DNA from: Azospirillum sp. B21
Lineage (GTDB): Bacteria > Pseudomonadota > Alphaproteobacteria > Azospirillales > Azospirillaceae
Direction of reading: 5' to 3'
DNA: 64,000 nt
Assembly: GCF_008364825.1 (NCBI RefSeq)
Contig: NZ_VTTO01000012.1
Location: forward strand, 62,001 to 126,000
Numbering within the stretch: position 1 is the stretch's first letter; the number at the start of each line of letters is the position of its first letter. The translations under genes and the position numbers were made by a program. A model generated the notes under the pieces. That model had not been told where the DNA came from. It did not search any database and saw only the letters and a list, made by a program, of their open reading frames with translations. Positions 34,686 to 43,047 of this stretch are shown here, piece after piece.

Positions 34686-36230
34686 TCAATGGAAGTAGCC
34701 GCCGCCGCGGATGTTGGCGTGCAGCAGGGGCGGAGCATCGGCGGCTTGGCGCCGAGGCTTGCGGTCGAGGTTGTTGTCCAGGATCGAGCCAAGGCTCGTG
34801 GCGGACAGCGCGCCGATCTCGACGGCCCGAGCACAGGCCGCCTCGGCGCGGACGGGATCGACACCGCGCAGGCGCTTGAGGATGCCCAGGCAGGAGCGGA
34901 AGCCCTGTTCGGGGTGGCGGCGGCTGGCCAGCACAGCCAGGATCAGCGCCTCGGTGTTGGGGCCGATGGCGGCGGCATCCCGCCGGAACCGCGCCTCGCT
35001 CCACCCGGCGTAGAACCGGTGGTTGCTCGGCATGTGATCGGGGTGGGTGGCGTGGCGGGCGCCGCCAAAACGCCGGACGTGGACGGCTACCCGCTGGCCA
35101 GCATGGAACACCTCCACCGTGTTGGCGGTGACGCGGGCTTCGATCTCCTGGCGGATCAGGGCGTGAGGCACCGAGTAGAGAAAGCCGCAGACCTCGACAT
35201 GGTAGTCGAGATTGACGCGCGCCCGCTTCCACTCGGCATATTCGTACGGCGTCTCGGGCAGCGCCGTCATCGCCGGAAGCTCGATTTGAAGGAAGAGGTC
35301 ACGCCGGGTGACGCCGAGCTTGCGCATGACGCGGGTGTTGATCTGCTCCACGGCCTCGGTGACGGCCTTCTGACACTCCGCCAACGAGAAGAAGGGGACG
35401 TTACGCAGGCGCCCGAGGATGTAGGACTGGGCCAGGCGAACGCCGCCCTCGACCTTGGCCTTGTCGCGCGGCTTGCGCGGGCGTGCCGGGAGAATGCCGA
35501 CACGATAATGCTCGGCCATCCGGGCGTAGGTCGGGTTCGCCTCGGGATCGTAGAAGGAGGCGCGCTGGATCCCGGCCTTCAGGTTATCGGGCACCACGAG
35601 CCGGGGCACCTTGCCGAAGAAGGTGAACATGCGGACATGCGCGCCGATCCAGTCCGGCAGGCTCTGGCTCCAGGTCGGCTCGGCGTAGGTGTAGTTGGAG
35701 GCGCCCAGCACCGCGACGAACAACTCCGCCGTCCGCACCTCGCCCGAGATCGGGTCGATGATGGGAATGGTCTTGCCAGAGTAATCCACGAAGACCCGGT
35801 CGCCCGCGACATGATGCTGGCGCATGGTCGGCGCCAGTTTGCGTTCGAACTCGCGGTACAGGTCACAGAACCGGCTGTAGCCGTAGCCGTCGGGGTGGGC
35901 TTGGCGATACTCCTCCCAGAGCATGAGGAGATGGCCCCCCGGCCGCTTGAGTTCGCGGGCGACACTCGGCCAATCGGGTTCAACGCGCCGCCGGATCCCG
36001 GTCTGGGTGTCGGGGCGCCCGAACAGACGCTCCTCCAGCACGGCGTCGGTGAGATCCTCAGGCAAGGGCCAGTCCAGTCCGGCGCCGGTGATCCGGGCCA
36101 TGTAGTCCTGGATGGTGCTGCGCGCGACACCGAGTTGAAGGGCGATCGCCCGGTCGCTCAGCTTCCTGGAGTCGTGCTTGAGCCTCAGCAGTTCTCGGAT
36201 TTGCCTCATCGTCAGCCTCTTCTTTCGCAT
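34686..36230 (-). CDS. istA: IS21-family IstA transposase
   Basis: A 514-residue protein, intact, with an N-terminal helix-turn-helix (LSDRAIALQLGVARSTIQDYM). The DDE region starts V-F-V-D-Y-S-G-K-T, then R-L-V-V-P-D-N-L-K-A-G-I and a Lys/Glu-rich K-A-K-V-E-G-G-V. A C-terminal domain follows (EVCGFLYSVPHALIRQEIEA). It is unrelated at close range to the other IstA in the window, so the two IS21 elements arrived independently. istB starts 12 bp after its stop. Confidence 0.95.
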   Translation of the reverse strand: MRKKRLTMRQIRELLRLKHDSRKLSDRAIALQLGVARSTIQDYMARITGAGLDWPLPEDLTDAVLEERLFGRPDTQTGIRRRVEPDWPSVARELKRPGGHLLMLWEEYRQAHPDGYGYSRFCDLYREFERKLAPTMRQHHVAGDRVFVDYSGKTIPIIDPISGEVRTAELFVAVLGASNYTYAEPTWSQSLPDWIGAHVRMFTFFGKVPRLVVPDNLKAGIQRASFYDPEANPTYARMAEHYRVGILPARPRKPRDKAKVEGGVRLAQSYILGRLRNVPFFSLAECQKAVTEAVEQINTRVMRKLGVTRRDLFLQIELPAMTALPETPYEYAEWKRARVNLDYHVEVCGFLYSVPHALIRQEIEARVTANTVEVFHAGQRVAVHVRRFGGARHATHPDHMPSNHRFYAGWSEARFRRDAAAIGPNTEALILAVLASRRHPEQGFRSCLGILKRLRGVDPVRAEAACARAVEIGALSATSLGSILDNNLDRKPRRQAADAPPLLHANIRGGGYFH

Positions 36231-36468
36231 CGTGCCTTCGTTCCTGCTTGGGACGGAAAGAGCGATGCATCGGTTGATGCTGACCTGTTGGGCAAGCTGT
36301 CATCCCAGCCCCTACCCCTCCACAACCAGAGGAGTGGCCGGATCCCAATTGGAACCGGTGGCCGGAAGCCGATCGGAACGGGTGGCCGACTTGATGTCGG
36401 AATCAGTGGCCGGGATCAAATCGGAATGGATGGCCGGATGATGTCGGAATTCGCAGCCCCGTGAGACG

Positions 36469-36831
36469 TCACCGTCCGGGCTTTCCGCCGTCGTCCTGAA
36501 TGGCGTTCGGATCAATACGCAGGACCCGGCAGGCCAATCGGCGTAGAGCGCTCTTCGGCGACCGATGCGCAGGCTCGTTGAACATCCCGCAGGAGTAGGA
36601 CCCGTTCGCGTTCTCGCGAATCACGCCAACGCACGCGCGGCCATAGATGATGTGCCAGGAGCGATCTTCCTCTTCGACCATGCGGAAGGCCTGCGCACGC
36701 ATGATCTGTTGGGACAGTTCGTGCCCTCGCGGCATCCGGCTCCGACGCGTGTGGTTGGCCTGGATCTCGATGTCCTTGTCGGCCGCCCGAAAGCGATCCC
36801 GATAGGACGGGTGGTGATGCTCGCCACGCAT
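36469..36831 (-). CDS. Hypothetical plasmid protein
   Basis: A 120-residue protein starting at 36831 with AAGGA 7 bases upstream. The N-terminal third is basic (PSYRDRFRAADKDIEIQANH). The C-terminal part has RSWHIIYGRACVGVIRENAN and YSCGMFNEPAHRSPKSALRR, a compact alpha/beta look with no known motif. It is the last gene of a minus-strand set (38133 to 36469) of small proteins. The IS21 element sits just beyond its stop. Confidence 0.6.
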   Translation of the reverse strand: MRGEHHHPSYRDRFRAADKDIEIQANHTRRSRMPRGHELSQQIMRAQAFRMVEEEDRSWHIIYGRACVGVIRENANGSYSCGMFNEPAHRSPKSALRRLACRVLRIDPNAIQDDGGKPGR

Positions 36832-36852
36832 GGCGTCGTCCTTCTGGCGCAG

Positions 36853-36885
36853 GGGAGGGGAGGGGAGGGGAGGGGAAGGGACGGC
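36853..36885 (+). repeat. G-rich tract (GGGGA repeats)
   Basis: Five consecutive GGGGA units followed by AGGGA lie between two minus-strand genes, about 22-55 bp upstream of the 36831 start. Four or more G-runs with single-base loops meet the usual sequence rule for a G-quadruplex on the plus strand (C-rich in the mRNA). Confidence 0.7.
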
Positions 36886-36924
36886 AAGACATGCTCACCG
36901 TCCAGACTGCCCAACCGGGAAAAG

Positions 36925-37017
36925 CTACTCGATGGCCCGCACGCAGGTGTCCACGCACGGCAGATCATGTTCACGCGCGGCGTTGATGAGGCAGCCGAGA
37001 TCAATGATCTCGGCCAT
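36925..37017 (-). CDS. Possible 30-residue coupled peptide gene
   Basis: ATG at 37017 overlaps the stop of the upstream gene as TAATG, with GGGAGG 7-8 bases before. The peptide starts MAEIIDLGCLINAAREHDLP, followed by C-V-D-T-C-V-R-A-I-E and a stop. It contains three cysteines. Spacing and the ribosome site are good, but the size makes the call uncertain. Confidence 0.45.
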   Translation of the reverse strand: MAEIIDLGCLINAAREHDLPCVDTCVRAIE

Positions 37018-37601
37018 TATGCTGCCTCCCGCTCGAAGCCATCCGTTGCATCGGAGAACAGTGCCCAGGTGGATGTGATGTCGCCACCATCGGGTCCGGT
37101 CACGTAGACCGAAACCCCATCATCGGCACGCTTAACGGTCACGGTCAGACGGTCAGCCTGAACTTGGACAGCAGCATCGGGCTCGTTCAGCACGCAATGC
37201 CGCCGGGCTTCGTCGTCCACCGGCCCGCGCTTGCCCAGCGTGGCACCGATCATGTCGCGAAATCCGTCCAATAGCTCCCACACCGCCGCAGTGTCCGTGT
37301 ACTGGACCGCACCGCAGAGATCCGAAAAGGCAGCGATTCGGCCTTCCATTAACAACAGCAGATCCCGCATAGCCGGTGCTTGGGCGAACGTCGTAGCCAA
37401 AGCTCTGGGGGACAGGCCGAGGGCCTTCATCACGGTGGCATGGCCGCCCTGCGGCACATAGGCGAAGAGGTTGCCGGGATGGCCTCCCTCCTTGAACATG
37501 GCCTCCGACACGTCGCCGACGGCAAGACATGTGGCTTCCGAAGTCGGGTCACCCGCGATAAGGCCGATCGTGGTCATGTGATGAGCGTGCAGCGTCTTCA
37601 T
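37017..37601 (-). CDS. Hypothetical plasmid protein
   Basis: A 194-residue protein starting at 37601 behind GGGAGAG, with no signal peptide or membrane segment. An N-terminal region (TLHAHHMTTIGLIAGDPTSE) leads to a central helical part (MRDLLLLMEGRIAAFSDLCG). The C-terminus is beta-rich (RLTVTVKRADDGVSVYVTGP). No family is recognised. It lies in a tight minus-strand operon with its neighbours and is probably cytoplasmic. Confidence 0.6.
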   Translation of the reverse strand: MKTLHAHHMTTIGLIAGDPTSEATCLAVGDVSEAMFKEGGHPGNLFAYVPQGGHATVMKALGLSPRALATTFAQAPAMRDLLLLMEGRIAAFSDLCGAVQYTDTAAVWELLDGFRDMIGATLGKRGPVDDEARRHCVLNEPDAAVQVQADRLTVTVKRADDGVSVYVTGPDGGDITSTWALFSDATDGFEREAA

Positions 37602-37614
37602 CGTTCTCTCCCGC

Positions 37615-38133
37615 TCAAGCAGCCAGCAAGATCGCCTGGGCGCCGACATCGGACGCGGCGGGCGACGGGGCATCGGTAAGCGGCGGCAGACCTTCCTCGA
37701 CCAACCGAAGTTCCGCCAGCAGCGCCTCGAAGCGCCCTTCGGCAATTGCCTGCTCAATGTCCCGGTAGGCGGCGGTCACCTTGCCGCGCTGGTTCGCCTT
37801 GTGGGCGATGATCTTGGCCCCGTCGAATAGGATCGCTTGCCCATCCGCCTCATACTTGGCGTCGGACGTGCGCTTGTAGGCAACGCCGTGCGAGCGCAGG
37901 AACGCCTCCAGCGTTTGGAACTCGCCGTTCGCCGCTTCATCGTCACAAAGGCGGAGCGTCTCGCCCAAACGGATCGCCTCGTCAATCAGAGTGAGGACTT
38001 CCTCCTGCAGAAGCGGTCCCTCTCCATATTCGAGCCCGACACCCTGCTCGGCGATAATACCAGCAAGAGACGCGCGAAGAGAAAGAGGGAGCGGGCCACC
38101 GATCGTAATGGCCGCTGGCATGTAATCAGACAT
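37615..38133 (-). CDS. Hypothetical plasmid protein
   Basis: A 172-residue protein starting at 38133 (MSDYMPAAITIGG) behind AGAGGTG. A mixed alpha/beta N-terminal half (PLPLSLRASLAGIIAEQGVG) is followed by an acidic helical stretch (AAYRDIEQAIAEGRFEALLA). It is probably the first gene of the minus-strand set, 13 bp before the next. No family is recognised. The region 38134-38440 has no gene I can support. Confidence 0.6.
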   Translation of the reverse strand: MSDYMPAAITIGGPLPLSLRASLAGIIAEQGVGLEYGEGPLLQEEVLTLIDEAIRLGETLRLCDDEAANGEFQTLEAFLRSHGVAYKRTSDAKYEADGQAILFDGAKIIAHKANQRGKVTAAYRDIEQAIAEGRFEALLAELRLVEEGLPPLTDAPSPAASDVGAQAILLAA

Positions 38134-38445
38134 GATGCACCTCTTGAGTGAACCCACCGGGTGGGGAGGCCGATGGGACAGCGCTGCAATCAGCGCCGAA
38201 CGAGGCAACAATATATGCGCTCTGTACGAGTTTCAAGAATATTTGAACGAGTGGAAGCGGAATTTCCCGTGAGTTCCATGAAGGATGCTATGATGATTTT
38301 GTGCGCACATAAATTTTACTTGGCGTCTCAGTGAGACAATGGAGATGGTTCTGTCTTGATGCACGGTCTGCGCGCGGTCACGAAACAAGCCTCCTGCAAT
38401 GATCAAGACCAAGCTCTTGAACATTGTCGTTCCAGGCTCGCACGC

Positions 38446-38472
38446 GAAAGACGACCGAAAGCGTTGTCTTTC
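38446..38472. promoter_or_regulatory. 27-bp dyad operator, copy 1
   Basis: GAAAGACGACCGAAAG begins the site and TTGTCTTTC ends it, followed by GCAAGCGCG. The outer arms GAAAG / CTTTC have the same 27-bp spacing as five better copies near transfer genes. It lies between divergent units (38133 minus and 38696 plus). No gene is seen in 38473-38609. Confidence 0.6.
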
Positions 38473-38695
38473 GCAAGCGCGCGTTACCAACGCCTCTTGG
38501 TACGTTGAACAATTCGCTCTGATCGCGTCCGCTGGCGTCGGGAATCGACACCGGTTGGCAAGAGCGTGTTCCAGCCGAGGCGATCGTGATCCCTGCCGAC
38601 ATCCAGACCATGAAGACGAACACAAGCGACGGCCGTGGCTGCTCCCCGTATCGCACGCATCGGGGGCCCTCTCGACTGGAAGGAACGGCAGACCG

Positions 38696-39097
38696 ATGAG
38701 GCGCACCCTTCTAAGCCCCAGCGAGCGCTTGGCCCTCACCCACCTGCGGATCGGCCACCGGGTGGAGGTGGCGTGCGCCCGCATCGCCGGTTTCGTTGGC
38801 CGCCGGCACGAAGGCGCTGCGCCGACGCACGTCGTCGCTAGGATAAGCGAGATAATCGGCGGGGACATCGCCACGTCGCGGATCCCGGAGAGCCATCCGG
38901 GAACCTGTGCGATGTTCTACAGCCGCCAACCTGAAGCCCTTTGCGCCGTGTTCCCGACCTATAGCGAAGCGCTAGTTGCTGCTCGGATGGCGATTGACCC
39001 AGCGATCGGTGGCTATGGCGATGTGGTCCTAGACGCGGGGATCACAGCGACGGCGAACGCCACATTCTTCGTATCAGCCGCGCACTGGCTGGACTGA
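38696..39097 (+). CDS. Hypothetical plasmid protein
   Basis: A 133-residue protein starting at 38696 (MRRTLLSPSERLALTHLRIG). A possible 29-codon leader frame (38610-38699) overlaps the start as ATGA, which could couple translation. The protein has a beta-rich centre (VARISEIIGGDIATSRIPES) and a segment mentioning Y-S-E-A-L-V-A-A-R-M-A. No family is recognised. Confidence 0.55.
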   Translation: MRRTLLSPSERLALTHLRIGHRVEVACARIAGFVGRRHEGAAPTHVVARISEIIGGDIATSRIPESHPGTCAMFYSRQPEALCAVFPTYSEALVAARMAIDPAIGGYGDVVLDAGITATANATFFVSAAHWLD

Positions 39098-39117
39098 CAT
39101 ACTGAGGAGGATATGAC

Positions 39118-39390
39118 GTGACCAATCCCATCCTGCCGCCCCCCTTTCACATCAAGGCACCCGTTGTTCGGATCAAGAGCGGTCCCGATTGGGTCGATGT
39201 ACGCCTTGACGATGATGGTCGCCTCTTTCTGGTTGCATACAACCTTGGTCCGGACGCCGCCCCCGACGAGGCCCGGATGTTCGCGGATGAAATGCGTCAC
39301 GGACCCAAGGGAATAATGGCCGGGCTGGACGACGCCGGACCATGGGTGGATGAGCACGGCCACCCTATTCCTGGACAAGCCTGCGATTAG
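39118..39390 (+). CDS. Hypothetical plasmid protein
   Basis: A 90-residue protein from a GTG start placed 7 bases after AGGAGG; the nearer ATG at 39113 runs straight into a stop. The sequence is beta-rich (VVRIKSGPDWVDVRLDDDGR) with an acidic C-terminus. It is 20 bp downstream of the preceding gene, so probably in one unit with it. The function is unknown. Confidence 0.6.
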   Translation: MTNPILPPPFHIKAPVVRIKSGPDWVDVRLDDDGRLFLVAYNLGPDAAPDEARMFADEMRHGPKGIMAGLDDAGPWVDEHGHPIPGQACD

Positions 39391-39505
39391 GCTGAAGCAA
39401 CGAAGCATCGGCGGGCGTGGCTCGTCGACTTCCGCCAGTGGCAGAACGCCGGCACCGGAGTCTTCCCTTTGCCCCGCCCCTGCTTCCGGCATAGACTCCC
39501 TAGCT

Positions 39506-40552
39506 ATGCCCCTCCTGGCCTTCTCCACCGACGGCGCTCGCTTCCCTGCCTGGTCCATGACCGAGGCGGAGTGGGATGCGCTGAAAGTCACGTATCGGGA
39601 CCTGGGCCTGACGGCGAGCTGCTGCTCCACCCCTGTCGTACCAGTGGTCAGCTCGCGCGGCTGGAGGTTTTTTCGTCACGCTCCCGGTACCAACTGCGAA
39701 CACCGAGAGTCACCTGAGCATATAGTCGCGAAGACGCTGGCCGCACGCGCAGCTGAAGGGCTCGGCTTGACCGTGACGACGGAAGCACGCGGACCTGATG
39801 GCCGCTGGCGGGCTGATGTCCTGGTACGACACCCGACACGAGGGTGGGGGGGCGCTATCGAGATCCAGATGTCTCGCTGTGCCTTGGACGAGATCCAGCG
39901 CCGGCAAGCAGCCTACGCGGCCGACGGCGTGCGTGGCGCGTGGTTGATCGGCTTCAGCCTGCCCGACTACGAGCCCCATCGTGATCTGCCGCTATTCCAA
40001 CTGGTTCCGCTGCGCGACGGCGTCCTGGCGCCATGGATTGATCCGGGCGATGGCCGGCAGACCCCCATCAGCGACTTCGTGACGTTGTTGCTGAGCCGTC
40101 GGGTGCATCTGCACGAGCCCGCCGCGCACACCCTATCGCTGTCAGCGGTTGCCTCCCCATCAAACTGCTGGAAGTGCTTTCAGAACCAGATGCTGCTGGT
40201 GAGCTTTGTGAACGCGCCATTTGGTATGTTTGCCCCCAAGGGATGGCTCCTGGCAAAGGACTTGGCAAAGGTGCCGGAAATCTATGCTGCCTATCGGCGG
40301 GCCGTGCCGATGCTGCTGCGGACCGTTCCAGACCTGTCAGTGCTACGGCCGCCAAGGCACGCGGAGGCAAAGCCCGAGCTCCAGGGCTACTGTCCGGCGT
40401 GCGACGCGCCGCAATCCCTCCACCGATTGAGCCAGGCTCTGCTGGACCCCGCGCGTCAGCGTTGCTGGTCGTTGTCGGACGGCCGGGAATGGTCCCTGCA
40501 GGAGCGGGTTCGGCCGCGGTGGGAATGGCAGAGCGAACCGGAGCCGAAATAG
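39506..40552 (+). CDS. CoiA-like nuclease-domain protein
   Basis: A 348-residue protein starting at 39506 (MPLLAFSTDGARFPAWSMTE). Residues 65-160 match the CoiA-type restriction-endonuclease-like domain: S-P-E-H-I-V-A-K-T-L, W-R-A-D-V-L-V and A-I-E-I-Q-M-S, carrying the D...E-x-Q catalytic pattern. Cysteines in the middle (N-C-W-K-C-F) and near the end (CPACDAP) suggest a zinc site. CoiA proteins act in competence and recombination; plasmid versions are of unknown role. Its 3' half is overlapped on the other strand by a second long frame. Confidence 0.7.
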   Translation: MPLLAFSTDGARFPAWSMTEAEWDALKVTYRDLGLTASCCSTPVVPVVSSRGWRFFRHAPGTNCEHRESPEHIVAKTLAARAAEGLGLTVTTEARGPDGRWRADVLVRHPTRGWGGAIEIQMSRCALDEIQRRQAAYAADGVRGAWLIGFSLPDYEPHRDLPLFQLVPLRDGVLAPWIDPGDGRQTPISDFVTLLLSRRVHLHEPAAHTLSLSAVASPSNCWKCFQNQMLLVSFVNAPFGMFAPKGWLLAKDLAKVPEIYAAYRRAVPMLLRTVPDLSVLRPPRHAEAKPELQGYCPACDAPQSLHRLSQALLDPARQRCWSLSDGREWSLQERVRPRWEWQSEPEPK

Positions 40553-41408
40553 CTGCGGACAGACGCTGGAAGCTGCCCGTGGTGTCCGGCTGCGTACTAC
40601 CAGCCTCTGTTTCCGTGTCGCAGTCGGACGATGGGGCTGGTGTCGAAGCTGGGGTCGCGACACTGCCCGGCCACTTGCCTTCGGCCACCAGCCGGGCCTT
40701 CATCTCGTCAAATCGAGCGATCTCTGCGGCGCGCTCGGCCCGCCGGCGCTCATCCAGAGCGGCGCGCTCTGCAGTCGTCAAACGCCTTGGTGCGGCAATC
40801 AGCGACGGCATCTCCAGACAGCGACGCAGCCGGTCGCGCTGCTGACGGGCCTGTACGACCAGCCGTTCGCACATCGCACGGATCTCGCCAGGGTAGGGCG
40901 CGCGTCGATTATCAGGGGTGCGACGCCATATGCGGCACGCTTCCTCCACGGCCCACAGGGGATACTCCTCAATGTCCTCGCCCCACTGCCCGGCGATATC
41001 TTCCTCCATCTCCAGAGCCCGGTCAGGCTGCCGATAGTAGGAAAGCAGCACGGCAACGGCGCGCATGGCGCGGGCATTGGTCTCCCAATCCTGAGGACGC
41101 AGGTATTCGTCGAACGCCGCCATAGCTTCTTCAGCGGCTGCGCGCTCGGCCGCCGGAACCGGGCTGGCTCGCCAAGCCTTCTCAGCGGTCCCGAGAAATT
41201 CGATCCGGTGCTGGGCTGCGTCCTTCGGATTTGCCGGTTCAGCTGACGTGAGTGAAACCTGCTCGGCGCGCAAGAGCCGCTCTAGCCCAGGCGTCAAAGC
41301 GGGCTTGGCCGGCAGCCGCTGGAATGGCACCACCTCGCCTCGCCGCTGGCCGGCCGGTGTCGTGGACGGACGCGGGGCGGAAGGGAGCTTGATTGGCGGA
41401 ACGGTCAT
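40068..41408 (-). CDS. Replication-region hypothetical protein with disputed 3' end
   Basis: The frame starts MTVPPIKLPSAPRPSTTP at 41408. Residues 40-230 look like a real protein, with YLRPQDWETNARAMRAVAVL, EYPLWAVEEACRIWRRTPDN and Y-P-G-E-I-R-A-M-C. That pattern recalls the second protein of plasmid or phage replication pairs (helicase-loader-like). Beyond about 40600 the sequence becomes low-complexity Pro/Ala/Ser and runs 485 bp antisense to the CoiA-like gene. It overlaps the preceding gene by 170 bp. The N-terminal part is credible and the tail less so. Confidence 0.55.
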   Translation of the reverse strand: MTVPPIKLPSAPRPSTTPAGQRRGEVVPFQRLPAKPALTPGLERLLRAEQVSLTSAEPANPKDAAQHRIEFLGTAEKAWRASPVPAAERAAAEEAMAAFDEYLRPQDWETNARAMRAVAVLLSYYRQPDRALEMEEDIAGQWGEDIEEYPLWAVEEACRIWRRTPDNRRAPYPGEIRAMCERLVVQARQQRDRLRRCLEMPSLIAAPRRLTTAERAALDERRRAERAAEIARFDEMKARLVAEGKWPGSVATPASTPAPSSDCDTETEAGSTQPDTTGSFQRLSAAISAPVRSAIPTAAEPAPAGTIPGRPTTTSNADARGPAEPGSIGGGIAARRTPDSSPGARALPPRALAAVALTGLERSAAASARPADRQHRFPAPLPSPLPGAIPWGQTYQMARSQSSPAASGSESTSSSLMGRQPLTAIGCARRARADAPDGSATTSRSR

Positions 41409-42075
41409 GGCGCTTGATTTCCTTCCTGATCCAGCAGCGGAAGATGGACGAGGGGTCGGGCAGGGGCTGGCCACGGTAGTGGCCGACGAACTTCCGGGCG
41501 ACGATTGCCACGTCGTCCGAGGTCAGATCGGGACGGGTTGTGGAGGCAAACGACAGGTCGTCTTGCGATGGCGCCCAGCCGTCGTCGATTGGAGACGGAG
41601 GCGTTGCACCGGCCGGGTTCCCAGTGCCGTCGCGGTCAACCCCGGTACCTCCCTCCGGCGCGCTCGCGCGCCCAAGAGAGAGAGATTCTTGATGGAGATG
41701 TTCGGGGTGTTCTGTGTCGCCGTCGGCAACAGTGGTTGGCACCTCGTCGACAGCATGGTGCAGGCTGCCCAAAAAGCCGTTCAGCAGGACCTCGTGCCCC
41801 GCGAGCTGGTAGGTGCAGACCCGGACCTTCGGATTGGGATGCTGGCCCTTTGCAACCAACCCCAAGCTAACGAGTTTCGCCAGCACGCTGTTCGCCGTCG
41901 ATCGGTTGATCTTGAGCTTGGTTGCGATCGTCGTCTGCGACGGCCAGGACAGTCCGGTGCGGTCCGCATGGATGGACAGGACCGTCAGGACACCAAGCTC
42001 AAGAACCCCAACATCAGGATGGTCGAGGTAACGTGCGGGCACAAGCCCCACCCTCTGCTTGGAAGCGTGTTCCAT
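41239..42075 (-). CDS. Helix-turn-helix protein of replication type
   Basis: A 278-residue protein starting at 42075 behind GGAGC. Residues 25-75 form a winged helix of HTH_36 type (LTVLSIHADRTGLSWPSQTT, INRSTANSVLAKLVSLGLV), often found in plasmid and phage replication or control proteins. The C-terminal half contains FVGHYRGQPLPDPSSIFRCW. It lies next to the palindrome array and opposite to the Rep gene. It may bind the array or control copy number, but there is no direct evidence. Confidence 0.65.
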   Translation of the reverse strand: MEHASKQRVGLVPARYLDHPDVGVLELGVLTVLSIHADRTGLSWPSQTTIATKLKINRSTANSVLAKLVSLGLVAKGQHPNPKVRVCTYQLAGHEVLLNGFLGSLHHAVDEVPTTVADGDTEHPEHLHQESLSLGRASAPEGGTGVDRDGTGNPAGATPPSPIDDGWAPSQDDLSFASTTRPDLTSDDVAIVARKFVGHYRGQPLPDPSSIFRCWIRKEIKRHDRSANQAPFRPASVHDTGRPAARRGGAIPAAAGQARFDAWARAALARRAGFTHVS

Positions 42076-42934
42076 GCAGTTGCTCCAATTTTATAAAAGT
42101 GCGGCAATAGACCATCGTTCCCAAAGTCTCTAAACTTGGGTGGATGGCATCGCCGAGCTTCGAGTTCTGTCTGATACGAAAGGCCCCGCATGGGAGCCCG
42201 GCATTACACTGTGACGTTCATGGCGACTTCTTCCTTTCGGACTAAACGGCAATGCTACGATTCACACAGATCGACGTGAGACGGATCCGCCATTATGGCC
42301 TCCAATCCGTCACCGTGACGTTGAAGGGGGCATAACGGCTGAGTGCGGCTCGCCATGATGCTCCACGGTCCGTCACCGTGACGCCGCGTGGAGCGTGATG
42401 GCGGGAATCTGGCCCCACCAGTATGCTCCACACCGCGTCACCCCCAGCGACTCACACGGAATCGCGGCTGCTGTCCGAGTGGGAGCGAGTAATCCCGCCA
42501 TTATACCCCATGCTACGTCACCCAGGGCCAGGAGCCACCCGCTCGCTTCCGGAGCCCCGATTGTGGGCGGGGAGCGGGCGCTAGCCTCAGATCCGCATCG
42601 TGGTGACGCATAAGAGGCTATGATGGCGGCGCGCCGGACAATCCTGCCTCACGCGACGCCGGGGTGACGAAGTGGGGGCCATAATGGCGGCACGTTCGGC
42701 CGCCGTGCGGCAGATCGCGATGTGAATGACTGATTGGAGGCCATAGCGGCGCAGCGGACCAATCCTGGACTTCTCGGCTCCTTCTGGGGCCGTTGCCGCC
42801 TTCGGGCGGAGCAGTAGCCAGACACTGCGCGCCGGTTCGGCAAGCCCAACTCTTCCTAAAACCTCCATCACGGTGGCTGGAGAACCCAGCCCGCAACATA
42901 TTAGGCACCGTTTTGCAAGCGCCGCGACACCCGA

Positions 42935-42961
42935 GAAAGACGTCGATTTTCGGTGTTTTTA
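42935..42961. promoter_or_regulatory. 27-bp dyad operator, degenerate copy
   Basis: GAAAGACGTCGATTTTCGG follows the first 19 positions of the operator consensus closely, but the right arm is GTTTTTA instead of CTTTC. It sits between the two palindrome clusters, so Rep-region expression may share the same regulator weakly. Confidence 0.35.
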
Positions 42962-43030
42962 CCCCGTATCGCTTAGCGTGTGTCGTGTGTATCGTCTCGG
43001 CCACGAAATTCAGCTTTAGAAAGCCGAGCG

Positions 43031-43047
43031 ACGTTCCAATGGAACGT
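43031..43047. promoter_or_regulatory. Perfect 17-bp palindrome in the origin gap
   Basis: ACGTTCC-AAT-GGAACGT is a perfect dyad in the 380-bp gap between the two palindrome clusters. The gap has no gene I can support. The dyad may be an operator or a distinct replication-protein site. Confidence 0.4.

Larger units (their letters stand above)
33634..36455 (-). mobile_element. Second IS21-family element, TSD GCCCCG
   Basis: The left end begins TGCGGATACCG at 33634; the right end, on the other strand, TGCGAATTCCG ending at 36455. Both ends carry 3-4 subterminal repeats of the type CCGAT...CCGGCCA, typical of IS21. GCCCCG flanks the element at 33628-33633 and 36456-36461. It carries istA and a frameshifted istB. 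The 33501-33633 flank has no recognisable gene. Confidence 0.92.

Noticed and set aside
36621..37004. 127-residue minus-strand frame across the G-rich tract
   Set aside because: Its sequence is dominated by the C-rich tract translation and it overlaps two better-supported genes with proper ribosome sites.
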